The notes under the pieces are model-generated. The model was not told the origin of the DNA and did not search any database. It was given only the letters and a program-made list of their open reading frames with translations. Shown here in pieces: positions 1-7,045 of a stretch of DNA of 48,405 nucleotides. The stretch spans positions 1 through 48,405 of the forward strand of contig JAFUKI010000066.1 in assembly GCA_017467815.1 (NCBI GenBank). Direction: 5' to 3'. The first letter of the stretch is position 1; every line of letters starts with the position of its first letter. The translations under genes were made by a program, and so were the position numbers. This DNA comes from Clostridia bacterium. GTDB lineage: Bacteria > Bacillota > Clostridia > Oscillospirales > CAG-272.

Positions 1-290
1 TGAAACTGAGCGGCAGACGTATTTCTTTGCTTACCGCATCGCAATTTCTGCACATCGAAAAACGGCCAACCACTAGCAATTTCCGCCGACTTATACTGCA
101 ATACGGCAGTCTCCGGATTATGGCTCAGTATCAGCCAGATCGGGTGTTGTGTTATCTGACCACATATCTGACCATAGTCCCGTCCGGAACACCCGGAATC
201 AGTGGAATCAATCCTTTCCGAAACCATCTCCACCCGAGCGGAAAGGGCTAAAACCCATCAGAAATTGTTAGACGAACGTACATCAACACC
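1..290. other. Left-edge sequence, probable tail of an integrated element
   Basis: No intact gene is recognised here. The second + frame is open from about 77 to a stop near 270 and encodes a low-complexity, Ser/Pro/Arg-rich tail containing SDHISDHSPVRN. An in-frame TAG near 74 separates it from an earlier stretch, so it may be the decayed end of a gene. Its position directly before a tRNA 3' half fits the end of an integrase-type or cargo gene of an integrated element. No integrase motif is visible, so this is inference only. Confidence 0.2.
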
Positions 291-332
291 TTCGGGACCA
301 AGAGGCCGCTGGTTCAAATCCAGTCACTCCGA
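291..332 (+). tRNA. Orphan 3' half of tRNA-Pro(CGG), probable attachment-site scar
   Basis: Read as tRNA positions 32-73: the anticodon loop carries CGG at 293-295 with U33 at 292. It is followed by the 3' anticodon strand CCAAG (298-302), the variable loop AGGCC, the T arm GCTGG-TTCAAAT-CCAGT (308-324), the acceptor strand CACTCCG (325-331) and discriminator A332. The 5' half is absent: nothing like CGGAGTG or a D arm lies upstream, and the nucleotides where the 5' anticodon strand CTTGG is expected do not pair. A clean break at the anticodon loop is what tyrosine integrases leave when they use a tRNA gene as attachment site. A Rho-independent terminator follows directly. Confidence 0.72.
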
Positions 333-344
333 TGAGAAATCAGT

Positions 345-382
345 CGAAATGCTCAAAAAACTTGAGTGTTTCGGCTTTTTTC
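345..382 (+). terminator. Rho-independent terminator after the tRNA half
   Basis: The 12-nt arms CGAAATGCTCAA (345-356) and TTGAGTGTTTCG (362-373) pair fully when two G-U pairs are allowed, and a run of seven T follows. The position right after a tRNA 3' end fits a tRNA transcript terminator. Confidence 0.8.
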
Positions 383-411
383 GTGCTTTATTCATAATTT
401 CATGCTATAAT
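383..411 (+). promoter_or_regulatory. Probable sigma-A promoter with extended -10 for the AraC/GyrI gene
   Basis: TATAAT at 406-411 is preceded by TG one base away (TGCTATAAT), an extended -10. The -35 position (383-388) is a poor match, which an extended -10 can compensate. It lies about 80 bp upstream of the ATG at 494. Confidence 0.5.
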
Positions 412-493
412 ATATCCGATATATCTCCGCAAAGAATGTCGGGATTATCACACTGCTTTCTGATAAAATATGAACAGACAGGAGGGTTGAGGA

Positions 494-1402
494 ATGGATT
501 GGATTACCGGGATGCAAAAAGCAATAGATTATATCGAAGCAAATTTGACCGAAAATATCGATTATGAAAAGGTTGCGGCTGAAAGTTTTTCTTCAAGTTA
601 TCATTTTCAAAGAGTGTTCAGTATTCTTTGTGGTTATACACTTGGAGAATATATTCGTCTACGCCGTTTATCTCTTGCCGGTGCAGAGCTTGCAAATGGC
701 AAGGAAAAAGTAATTGATGTCGCTCTAAAATACGGTTATGACAGCCCCGATAGTTTCGCCAAAGCATTCCAGAAATTCCATGGAATTACTCCATCACAGG
801 CGCGCGCAGATGGAGGTATGCTCAAATCCTTTTCACGCTTGTCTATCAAAATTTCATTGGAAGGCGGAAGCACTATGAATTACAGAATCGAGAAAAAGAA
901 GTCTATGATCCTGACAGGCTTTAAGAAACACTTTACCGGCGCACCATACGGTAAAGAACGTGAGAAACAAGAAGAACAGTTATTTATTTCGACAAGAGGA
1001 AAACAATGGTTTTTAAGAGGAGCATCGGGTGATGGCGATGCACATTGTGTAATTACCAACATAAATGATGAAGGATATGATTTTTATTACTGTCACAAAC
1101 TCGATGATTACGAACGAGAGAATCTTTATAACCATGAGGTAACAGGGGTAGATTTTGTGGAATCTTTAGGGTTTGAAACCATCGAAATTCCCGAAACGGT
1201 TTATGCTGTTTTTGAAACCAATAATGTGAAAAGTACAATCTGCGACTATTTTGATCTGCTCAATTTGAGAATCAAGATTATTACAGAATGGATGCCTGAG
1301 ATGGGATTCCAATTAGCTCGGGGTCCTGAATTGGCTGTGTATCATTGGAGCCCAAAAAGTGAACGAAATGTTCAAGTTTGGATTCCTATTGAAAAGAGAT
1401 AA
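494..1402 (+). CDS. AraC-family regulator with GyrI-like ligand-binding domain
   Basis: 302 aa. Residues about 8-105 form an AraC-type double helix-turn-helix (first helix pair around FSSSYHFQRVFSILCG, second around VALKYGYDSPDSFAKAFQKF, ending in GITPSQAR). Residues about 128-300 form a GyrI-like (SOUL/BmrR-type) domain that in this family binds small hydrophobic or cationic ligands. The family usually activates an efflux pump or a self-regulated resistance gene, but no such target is adjacent, so the regulon is unknown. The ATG at 494 is well supported by AGGAGG (481-486). The gene stands alone between a tRNA terminator and its own terminator. Confidence 0.88.
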   Translation: MDWITGMQKAIDYIEANLTENIDYEKVAAESFSSSYHFQRVFSILCGYTLGEYIRLRRLSLAGAELANGKEKVIDVALKYGYDSPDSFAKAFQKFHGITPSQARADGGMLKSFSRLSIKISLEGGSTMNYRIEKKKSMILTGFKKHFTGAPYGKEREKQEEQLFISTRGKQWFLRGASGDGDAHCVITNINDEGYDFYYCHKLDDYERENLYNHEVTGVDFVESLGFETIEIPETVYAVFETNNVKSTICDYFDLLNLRIKIITEWMPEMGFQLARGPELAVYHWSPKSERNVQVWIPIEKR

Positions 1403-1415
1403 TATTCAACATATG

Positions 1416-1443
1416 CCCCGCCCTCATGGTGGGGTTTTATTTT
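1416..1443 (+). terminator. Rho-independent terminator
   Basis: CCCCGCC / GGTGGGG stem (one G-U pair) with a CTCAT loop, followed by TTTTATTTT, 14 bp after the AraC/GyrI stop codon. Confidence 0.85.
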
Positions 1444-1659
1444 CTTACCTCCGAAACACCTTCTCCAGATCCTTCCCGATGTTCTCTTTCCGCAGCCTTG
1501 TGAGGTGAGTGCAGATTTCCCGGTCAGACAAAGGCGTTTTTCTAACCGAAATGCAGGATGCGTGCAGAAGTATGTACGGATTTTTTCAGAGGATAGAACC
1601 AAAATCACTCCTTTCCAACTCATCCAACGATCCGTTGTATTTTTCCAAAAATGCGGTTG
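1444..1659. other. Intergenic stretch, possible gene remnant on the minus strand
   Basis: No intact gene is seen. On the minus strand a frame ending at TAA near 1445 reads SDREICTHLTRLRKENIGK..DLEKVFRR, a plausible protein C-terminus with no start or upstream domain. It is interrupted by a stop further upstream. This may be the 3' end of a decayed gene, but I cannot name the family. Confidence 0.25.
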
Positions 1660-1688
1660 TTGATTCATTGATAAAGGTATGCTATACT
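1660..1688 (+). promoter_or_regulatory. Probable sigma-A promoter of the XRE regulator
   Basis: TTGATT (1660-1665), a 17-bp spacer and TATACT (1683-1688) with an extended-10 TG (TGCTATACT). A second hexamer TATAAT at 1688-1693 overlaps it. The start codon is about 45 bp downstream. Confidence 0.6.
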
Positions 1689-1737
1689 ATAATCAAGCAA
1701 GGTACCGATGCTGAATTTTCCGAAAGGAGCAACAACC

Positions 1738-2745
1738 ATGGAAATGAATATCGGAAACAAAATCCGCGAATTGCGAAAGAAAAAAGGAATTACACAGGAA
1801 CAACTGGCATCCGCCCTTGGTATCACTTCGCAGGCGGTTTCCAAATGGGAGATGAGTACGGGGTATCCGGATATCGCCATACTTCCGGTAATCGCGGGAT
1901 ATTTCGGCGTAAGTATGGATACGCTGTTCAACTATGATGTGGATAAGCTGGAAGAAAACATCATGAATGTGCTGTACAACTCCAGAGGTGGAAAGCCGTT
2001 TGAAGAAGCAGAAAAAATTCTTCTGGAAGGAATTGCCGATTATCCCACCGGATACATTCTGAAACGCGAACTGCTGGAATGTTATGTTGGACAGATCCGT
2101 GCACATGGCAGAACCGATCTTGTGGAAAAAGCGCTTGAAATCGGAAAGCAGATCTGCGAAGAATGCGAAGATTCTTTCATCTATCTCGGCGTTATGGGAG
2201 ATATGGCAGATATCTATATCACAACCGGCAGATATGAAGAAGGTAAAAAGCTGATCGAATCCATGCCCTATCGGTATCATCTGGATATTTATGACCGGAT
2301 GCGCTGTACTTCGATGTTTTTGACGAAAGAGGATCGGCTGCATGAAACAAGAGAATGGAAGCGGTGGGCGCATCAGGAATTGCACATGGTATGCGAGGCA
2401 GAAGGATATAGCTTCTTTGCAGTGGGTGATTACGAAAATGCCCTGTGGTCCTTTGAAGAAGCCGCAGACCTGATCGAGCGCTTCTGGAAACGTCCGATTC
2501 CCAGAGAATATGCACTGCTGCAGGGACCGTATATCCCGGAAGGAACCGAACGGCTTGCTGCTGCCGGATGTCTCTACAGACTCGGAAGGCTGGAAGAATG
2601 TGATGCGATGCTGGATAGAGCCTATCATCTGATCCGTGATGCATATGACAACAACACATGGGAAAGATGCAAGGAACAGCGTATGAAGGAATACCGTACC
2701 GTATATCACGAAATGGGTCTCGACGAATACAAACCCTGCATCTGA
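1738..2745 (+). CDS. XRE-family transcriptional regulator with helical C-terminal domain
   Basis: 335 aa from the ATG at 1738, chosen because AAAGGAG lies 9-10 nt upstream. An upstream in-frame ATG at 1708 has no such site. Residues 4-62 are a classic HTH_3 domain (IRELRKKKGITQEQLA, then SQAVSKWE at the recognition helix). The rest is all-helical with paired helices rich in Glu, Leu and Tyr, resembling the TPR-like sensory domains common in clostridial XRE proteins. Such proteins often bind a peptide or stress signal, but here that is inference. There are no operon partners: the gene has its own promoter and a downstream hairpin. Confidence 0.85.
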   Translation: MEMNIGNKIRELRKKKGITQEQLASALGITSQAVSKWEMSTGYPDIAILPVIAGYFGVSMDTLFNYDVDKLEENIMNVLYNSRGGKPFEEAEKILLEGIADYPTGYILKRELLECYVGQIRAHGRTDLVEKALEIGKQICEECEDSFIYLGVMGDMADIYITTGRYEEGKKLIESMPYRYHLDIYDRMRCTSMFLTKEDRLHETREWKRWAHQELHMVCEAEGYSFFAVGDYENALWSFEEAADLIERFWKRPIPREYALLQGPYIPEGTERLAAAGCLYRLGRLEECDAMLDRAYHLIRDAYDNNTWERCKEQRMKEYRTVYHEMGLDEYKPCI

Positions 2746-2769
2746 TGTAAGTGAATATCAAACAAAACG

Positions 2770-2807
2770 AACCTCCCGCGCCAGCATAATAGTTGGTCGG
2801 GAGGTTT
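2770..2807. terminator. Stem-loop after the XRE gene
   Basis: The perfect 9-bp arms AACCTCCCG (2770-2778) and CGGGAGGTT (2798-2806) flank a 19-nt loop. The following T tract is short, so termination strength is uncertain. Confidence 0.55.
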
Positions 2808-2964
2808 GCGTACTTTACTGTTTAAACACCTACTCTAAACCCATCTCAATGTCCTCTTTCCCCATCCGGGTGACCTCGCCACTGTTGAATATTTTTCATC
2901 TTCAAAACCGACAGATTCAAAGTCATAGTAACCGATGCAAAAACATCTGAAAAAAGCGAATAAT
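2808..2964. other. Intergenic stretch, possible frameshifted remnant on the minus strand
   Basis: No intact gene is seen. The minus strand shows GYYDFESVGFEDEKYST in one frame and GEVTRMGKEDIEMGLE followed by a stop (2830-2832) in another. This is what a frameshifted gene 3' end would look like. The family is not recognised and the support is weak. Confidence 0.2.
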
Positions 2965-3001
2965 TCAAAAAATCCGTCAGAACTTCCGTTCCGGCGGATT
3001 T
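2965..3001 (-). terminator. Rho-independent terminator of the Rieske oxidoreductase gene
   Basis: On the minus strand AAATCCG (complement of 2995-3001) pairs with CGGATTT (complement of 2970-2976) and the transcript continues into a run of six T. It starts about 10 bp after the stop codon of the gene ending at 3011. Confidence 0.7.
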
Positions 3002-3010
3002 CGTTATACA

Positions 3011-4324
3011 TCATAAATCCCCCAGCCTCCCACGATGGTCATCCGTTGCAGGATTGTCCATCACCTCACCATCCTCCGAAAATCGTGAACCGTGGCAGGG
3101 ACAGTCCCATGTGTGTTCTGCCTTGTTGTACTTCAGCGCGCAACCAAGGTGGGGACATCGGGGAACCGTAGGGGTAAGAAGTCCCACCGCGGATTCGAAA
3201 ATGTTGACGGCAATCTGTGGATGAAAAATACTGCGTGACGGCGAAAATACGGCGGCATATGGATTCGGTTTTCCCCTGACAAGATCGCTGAGAATGTCCG
3301 CAGCTGCCATGGCGTTGGTCATTCCCCATTTGTTGAAGCCCGCTGCCACATACATATCCGGCGTGGATCCCGCATACTGCCCGATATAAGGAATACCGTC
3401 CAGTGTCATGCAGTCCTGTGTTGCCCATTTGCCGACAACACGGGCGTTCTTATAGTGTGTGTCTGCAAATTCTTCCAGTTCCTGCCAGCATCCCCCCTGT
3501 TTGCCTGTACGGTGTCCTCCGCCGCCGAGAAGCAGGAGATCTCCGTAATTACGGAAGGACAATCCCGTATCCGATTCGTCCACATACATTCCGTGCACGT
3601 TTGGCGCATTCTGCAGGGCAAGGACATAGGAGCGGTGCTGATACAGTTTCACAAAATATCCGCCGTGCTTGTTGAGAAGGGGGAAATGGGTTGCCACGAT
3701 CAGCTTTTTGTAAGTGATTTCGCCGTGGCTCGTAACCGCCCGGTTCGGTTTCAGCTCCACGACCTTGGTATTCTCATAAATCGGCAGGTCTTTTGCGATG
3801 GTATACAGGAATTTGAGCGGGTGGAACTGCGCCTGATCTTTTACACATACCGCACCGGCAGTTTCCATGGGAAGTTCCTGCGTGTCCGAGAATTCTGCCA
3901 GGATACCGAGACGTCTCAGGGCGGTAACTTCCCTTTCAATCTTTCGCCTGTCGCGGAGTGAATAGACGTAAGAATCCTTTTTTTCATAATCACAGTCAAT
4001 ATTGCGGCAAAGATTTGCGTATTCCTCTCCTGCGTGTGTCTGTGCTTCCAGATAAAGATGCGCTGTATTCTCGCCATATCGTTTGATTAGTTTATCGTAT
4101 AAGAGTCCGTGACCGATAGTGATCTTTGCCGTGGTGTTTTGGGTAATGCCGCCCAGAATTTCCCCGGCTTCTGCCAACACACAGTCCACACCCGCACTTT
4201 TCAGCCTATACGCGCATAAGATCCCTGCGATACCGCCGCCGATGATCAATACATCGGTATTTATATTACCGTCAAGTGGTCCAAACCGCATCTGCGGCAC
4301 ATCCTGTTTCCAGACCGATTCCAT
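3011..4324 (-). CDS. FAD-dependent (DadA/DAO-type) oxidoreductase with C-terminal Rieske [2Fe-2S] domain
   Basis: 437 aa. Residues 24-53 contain the Rossmann dinucleotide-binding motif DVLIIGGGIAGILCAYRL, and the body matches DAO-type flavin oxidoreductases (for example VAAGFNKWGM near residue 325). Residues about 385-425 form a Rieske cluster-binding site: CPHLGC, then CPCHGSRF about 15 residues on, which supplies the Cys-X-His and Cys-X2-His ligands. Family members oxidise small amines or hydroxyacids and pass electrons through the iron-sulfur centre; the substrate cannot be told from sequence. A GGGGGAG site lies 4-5 nt before the ATG. It is transcribed alone, with its own terminator. Confidence 0.88.
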   Translation of the reverse strand: MESVWKQDVPQMRFGPLDGNINTDVLIIGGGIAGILCAYRLKSAGVDCVLAEAGEILGGITQNTTAKITIGHGLLYDKLIKRYGENTAHLYLEAQTHAGEEYANLCRNIDCDYEKKDSYVYSLRDRRKIEREVTALRRLGILAEFSDTQELPMETAGAVCVKDQAQFHPLKFLYTIAKDLPIYENTKVVELKPNRAVTSHGEITYKKLIVATHFPLLNKHGGYFVKLYQHRSYVLALQNAPNVHGMYVDESDTGLSFRNYGDLLLLGGGGHRTGKQGGCWQELEEFADTHYKNARVVGKWATQDCMTLDGIPYIGQYAGSTPDMYVAAGFNKWGMTNAMAAADILSDLVRGKPNPYAAVFSPSRSIFHPQIAVNIFESAVGLLTPTVPRCPHLGCALKYNKAEHTWDCPCHGSRFSEDGEVMDNPATDDHRGRLGDL

Positions 4325-4750
4325 TTATCTCCCCCCATATTGTAATATAATTAGTATCTGCATTTTGGAGAAAGATATACAAACCTGTGTGATATACAAA
4401 AACGGCAATGCCGTCAGCAAAGCCGATCAATTATCGCGTTTCTTTCCATTCGTCCCTTTTAAAACGAACATGGAAGAAGATTCAGAATAAAGACTTTACC
4501 GGGGTGATATCCTCGGACGATCCTTTTATGTCACTGTGGGGGAAATTTCCGACGGGGGACAAATATGTTCACCGATCCGTGTACCGGTGGGAAACGCCTT
4601 TATGTCCACGGTTCTCCGTGATACGCCCGACTTTTTCTTACTCCGTAATTTGCCAAAATATCTCCCTTCATAGACATTTTGGGGGTGACCGCTTTAACGG
4701 TCACCCCCTATTTTATCGGTATCTGTCTATCAGAAAGTCGTTGGATCAAG
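4325..4750. other. Intergenic region with a strong hairpin
   Basis: About 425 bp with no credible coding frame. It should contain the promoter of the oxidoreductase, but I do not see a convincing -35/-10 pair. Its one clear structure is the hairpin at 4681-4708. Confidence 0.5.
4681..4714. terminator. Strong stem-loop closing the polysaccharide cluster
   Basis: The perfect 11-bp arms GGGGGTGACCG (4681-4691) and CGGTCACCCCC (4698-4708) enclose a 6-nt loop. The T-rich side (TATTTTAT) follows on the + strand, whereas the gene it borders is on the minus strand. It is probably a transcription stop or 3'-end stabiliser of the long minus-strand operon. Confidence 0.6.
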
Positions 4751-5284
4751 CTACTCTTCCCGGTCTTTTCTGTTTTTTATCACTTTCGCCGGTACGCCGC
4801 CAACGATTGCATATGGCGGTACATCCCGGGTAACTACCGCGCCGGCTGCGATGATACTGCCGTCTCCGATATGTACGCCGGGCAAAATAATTACTCGGTC
4901 ACCGATCCATACATCGTTTCCGATAACGACGGGTCTTTCTTCCGCAAACCCCTGATGCATCATCGGAATATCCGTTCTCTCATAACAATGATTTCGCGTT
5001 ATGACGACAACATCCGTTCCCATCATTACATAATCGCCGATTGTACAGTCTCCGTTTATTCTGGCATTGACCCCAATACCTGAATAATCCCCAAGAGAAG
5101 CCTTGGCGGAAAAGCTCGCCCCTTTTTCGATATTTACATTCTTACCGCAATGCTTCAGAATCAATCTGCCGCAAAAAGCGCGGAATGCCTTTTGTCCTAC
5201 ACGTATTCCCGAATATGATGCAGGCAACCGCATGGCGATCGTATAATACAACAATTTCCCGAATTTGACTGCCAATTTTCCCAT
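4751..5284 (-). CDS. Left-handed beta-helix O-acetyltransferase (hexapeptide family)
   Basis: 177 aa. From about residue 50 the sequence shows repeated [LIV]-G-X4 hexapeptides (IGDYVMMGTDVVVITRNH, VIGNDVWIGDRVIILPGV, IGDGSIIAAGAVVTRDVP) and ends in AIVGGVPAKVIKNR, typical of the WcaF/maltose-acetyltransferase-like subgroup. The His in ITRNH is the likely catalytic base. In polysaccharide clusters these enzymes transfer acetyl groups from acetyl-CoA to sugars of the repeat unit. It is the last gene of the minus-strand cluster, 84 bp after the flippase. Assignment of the class is firm; the sugar acceptor is unknown. Confidence 0.88.
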   Translation of the reverse strand: MGKLAVKFGKLLYYTIAMRLPASYSGIRVGQKAFRAFCGRLILKHCGKNVNIEKGASFSAKASLGDYSGIGVNARINGDCTIGDYVMMGTDVVVITRNHCYERTDIPMMHQGFAEERPVVIGNDVWIGDRVIILPGVHIGDGSIIAAGAVVTRDVPPYAIVGGVPAKVIKNRKDREE

Positions 5285-5368
5285 ACAGATAAACTCCCAG
5301 TAATATCAGTGCGTCAAAAAGTGACTTAACCATTTGTTTTTCTTAATCGTGTCAATATTTTTATAGAA

Positions 5369-6856
5369 TCAGATCTCATCAGTATGCTTTGCTATATGAT
5401 TTACTTTTTTCATATCCGCAAGCAATCTTCTACCGTTTATGAAAAGCATGGAGACTCCGTATATTCCGGCAACAATGATCAGTATTAAAAAATAGTGAAC
5501 ATCCATTTTCTCCAGATACTGACGCAATATACTCAACGCAAAAACCAGTACTATACTTTCGACCGTCAGTTTCAACAGATACGGAAAGTCAAAAAAAGCT
5601 GAAAGACGCATTTTCAATACGCCGGCACTGAGATTCAGCATCAGTATCCCCATAATAACCGTGACTACAAGTGTTGCGATGGCAGGTCCGATAATACCCA
5701 TTACACTATACAGAATACTATTCAATACTGCATTGAGACCGAGTGCTCCGAATCCCATAAACATAAGCCATTTGGTTTTTCCCCCTGCGCTGAGAACAAG
5801 GGTAATATTGGTAAAGCGGAAAAGATCCACCAATATATACACACAGAATATCGCCAATCCATCCGTGTATTTGTTTGAGTACAGAAGCTTCATAAGCTGG
5901 GGAGCAGATGACAGTGCCGCGCAGCAAAGTATGCCTGTGGAAATATAGGTGATCTCCAGAAACAGCTTATACAGTTCCGCTGCTTTTTCACGATTCTGTT
6001 CCGAAATATATCTTGTGATATAGGGAACAAGAACCGTACAGAAAGAGGCCATAATAATGTCAAAGGGCAACTGTTTGGAAGCATTGGCATATAATGCAAG
6101 CGTTTCCGTGTCCGTCATCATGGATATCAGATATTTGTCCATATCCCGGTTCAGGGTGTTTACAATAAGGTATATCGCCATGGGAGCACAATAATGGAAA
6201 ATATTTCCGAGCAACCGCGGCTGTATCATACTGAATTTTATTCGGCAATGATTCTTGTGCAGAATACTCCAAAAAAATGTAATTTGTCCAATATCCAGAA
6301 TAAGAGAGGCGATCAATACAACCGCTGCACTTTTTACTACCCACGTAACAATCAAGACCGCTATCAATCTAAACAAGGAAACAACAAGATTTCTGTATGC
6401 CAATAACCTTGCTTTGCCAATGGAAACAAAAAGCACCTGAGACATTCCAAGAAGATTCTGCAGAAACGGCAATACTGCTGCAAAAATCAAATATTTACTT
6501 ACGTCCGCATTATCAAAATAAAGACAGATCGGCTTCTGCAGCACCATAATTATGCATCCGGCTACAGTGCTTAATGTACATTGCAAGGCAAAAATTGTCG
6601 CTAAATAAGATTCCCGCTTAGCCGCATCCTGCTCTCCGGCACCAAAATAATTCACACCATCCATCATTCCGAACATGGTGATCGACGATACCGTTGATAC
6701 AAGCAGCATGATTTGAGAATAGGTACCGTAATTGTGTACTTCCAAATGCTGGGAGAGCAATCTGGTTATAGCCAATCCGAGCACGGTTGTAACAAGTTTA
6801 ATAAATGTCAGAAAAACAGCATCAGCTGAAGTTCCTTTAATACCTATATTTTTCAT
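5369..6856 (-). CDS. Wzx-type polysaccharide flippase (MOP superfamily)
   Basis: 495 aa with about 12-14 hydrophobic segments spread along the whole length, typical of the oligosaccharide flippase branch of the MATE/MOP superfamily. The N-terminus starts cytoplasmic (MKNIGIKGTSADAVFLTFIK), and the early loop NYGTYSQIMLLVSTVSSITM is family-typical. It should move the undecaprenyl-linked repeat unit across the membrane for the Wzy-like polymerase encoded upstream. It is separated from the secreted-protein genes by a 189-bp gap rich in hairpins, which suggests its expression is set apart from theirs. Confidence 0.9.
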   Translation of the reverse strand: MKNIGIKGTSADAVFLTFIKLVTTVLGLAITRLLSQHLEVHNYGTYSQIMLLVSTVSSITMFGMMDGVNYFGAGEQDAAKRESYLATIFALQCTLSTVAGCIIMVLQKPICLYFDNADVSKYLIFAAVLPFLQNLLGMSQVLFVSIGKARLLAYRNLVVSLFRLIAVLIVTWVVKSAAVVLIASLILDIGQITFFWSILHKNHCRIKFSMIQPRLLGNIFHYCAPMAIYLIVNTLNRDMDKYLISMMTDTETLALYANASKQLPFDIIMASFCTVLVPYITRYISEQNREKAAELYKLFLEITYISTGILCCAALSSAPQLMKLLYSNKYTDGLAIFCVYILVDLFRFTNITLVLSAGGKTKWLMFMGFGALGLNAVLNSILYSVMGIIGPAIATLVVTVIMGILMLNLSAGVLKMRLSAFFDFPYLLKLTVESIVLVFALSILRQYLEKMDVHYFLILIIVAGIYGVSMLFINGRRLLADMKKVNHIAKHTDEI

Positions 6857-7045
6857 ATATCTTCACTCTCGAAATAGTAAAACACATTGTTTTTATCCTA
6901 TAAAACCGCAATAGAAAACCGACACGACCCATCGGCTTTCTATCAAAGTTTTTATGAAAAGTCAGCGGACGCTCCGCCTTGCGGTATAGAGCGTCCGCCC
7001 ACCTCACCGACTGCACTGTGCAATCGGTATTTTCATTTTTATGGA
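6857..7045 (-). promoter_or_regulatory. Intercistronic region with three consecutive hairpins
   Basis: Three inverted repeats lie between the secreted-protein genes and the flippase: 7006-7028 (ACCGA-C-TGCA arms with one mismatch), 6965-6998 (perfect 10-bp GC-rich arms GCGGACGCTC/GAGCGTCCGC) and 6911-6943 (12-bp arms with one G-U pair). On the minus strand, T-rich but imperfect tracts follow the second and third. They could act as partial terminators or as 3'-end stabilisers for the very long upstream message. Confidence 0.6.

Noticed and set aside
4325..4680. Small genes in the gap after the oxidoreductase
   Set aside because: Frames of 100-140 codons exist on the + strand, but none has a ribosome site, a plausible composition or a recognisable domain.
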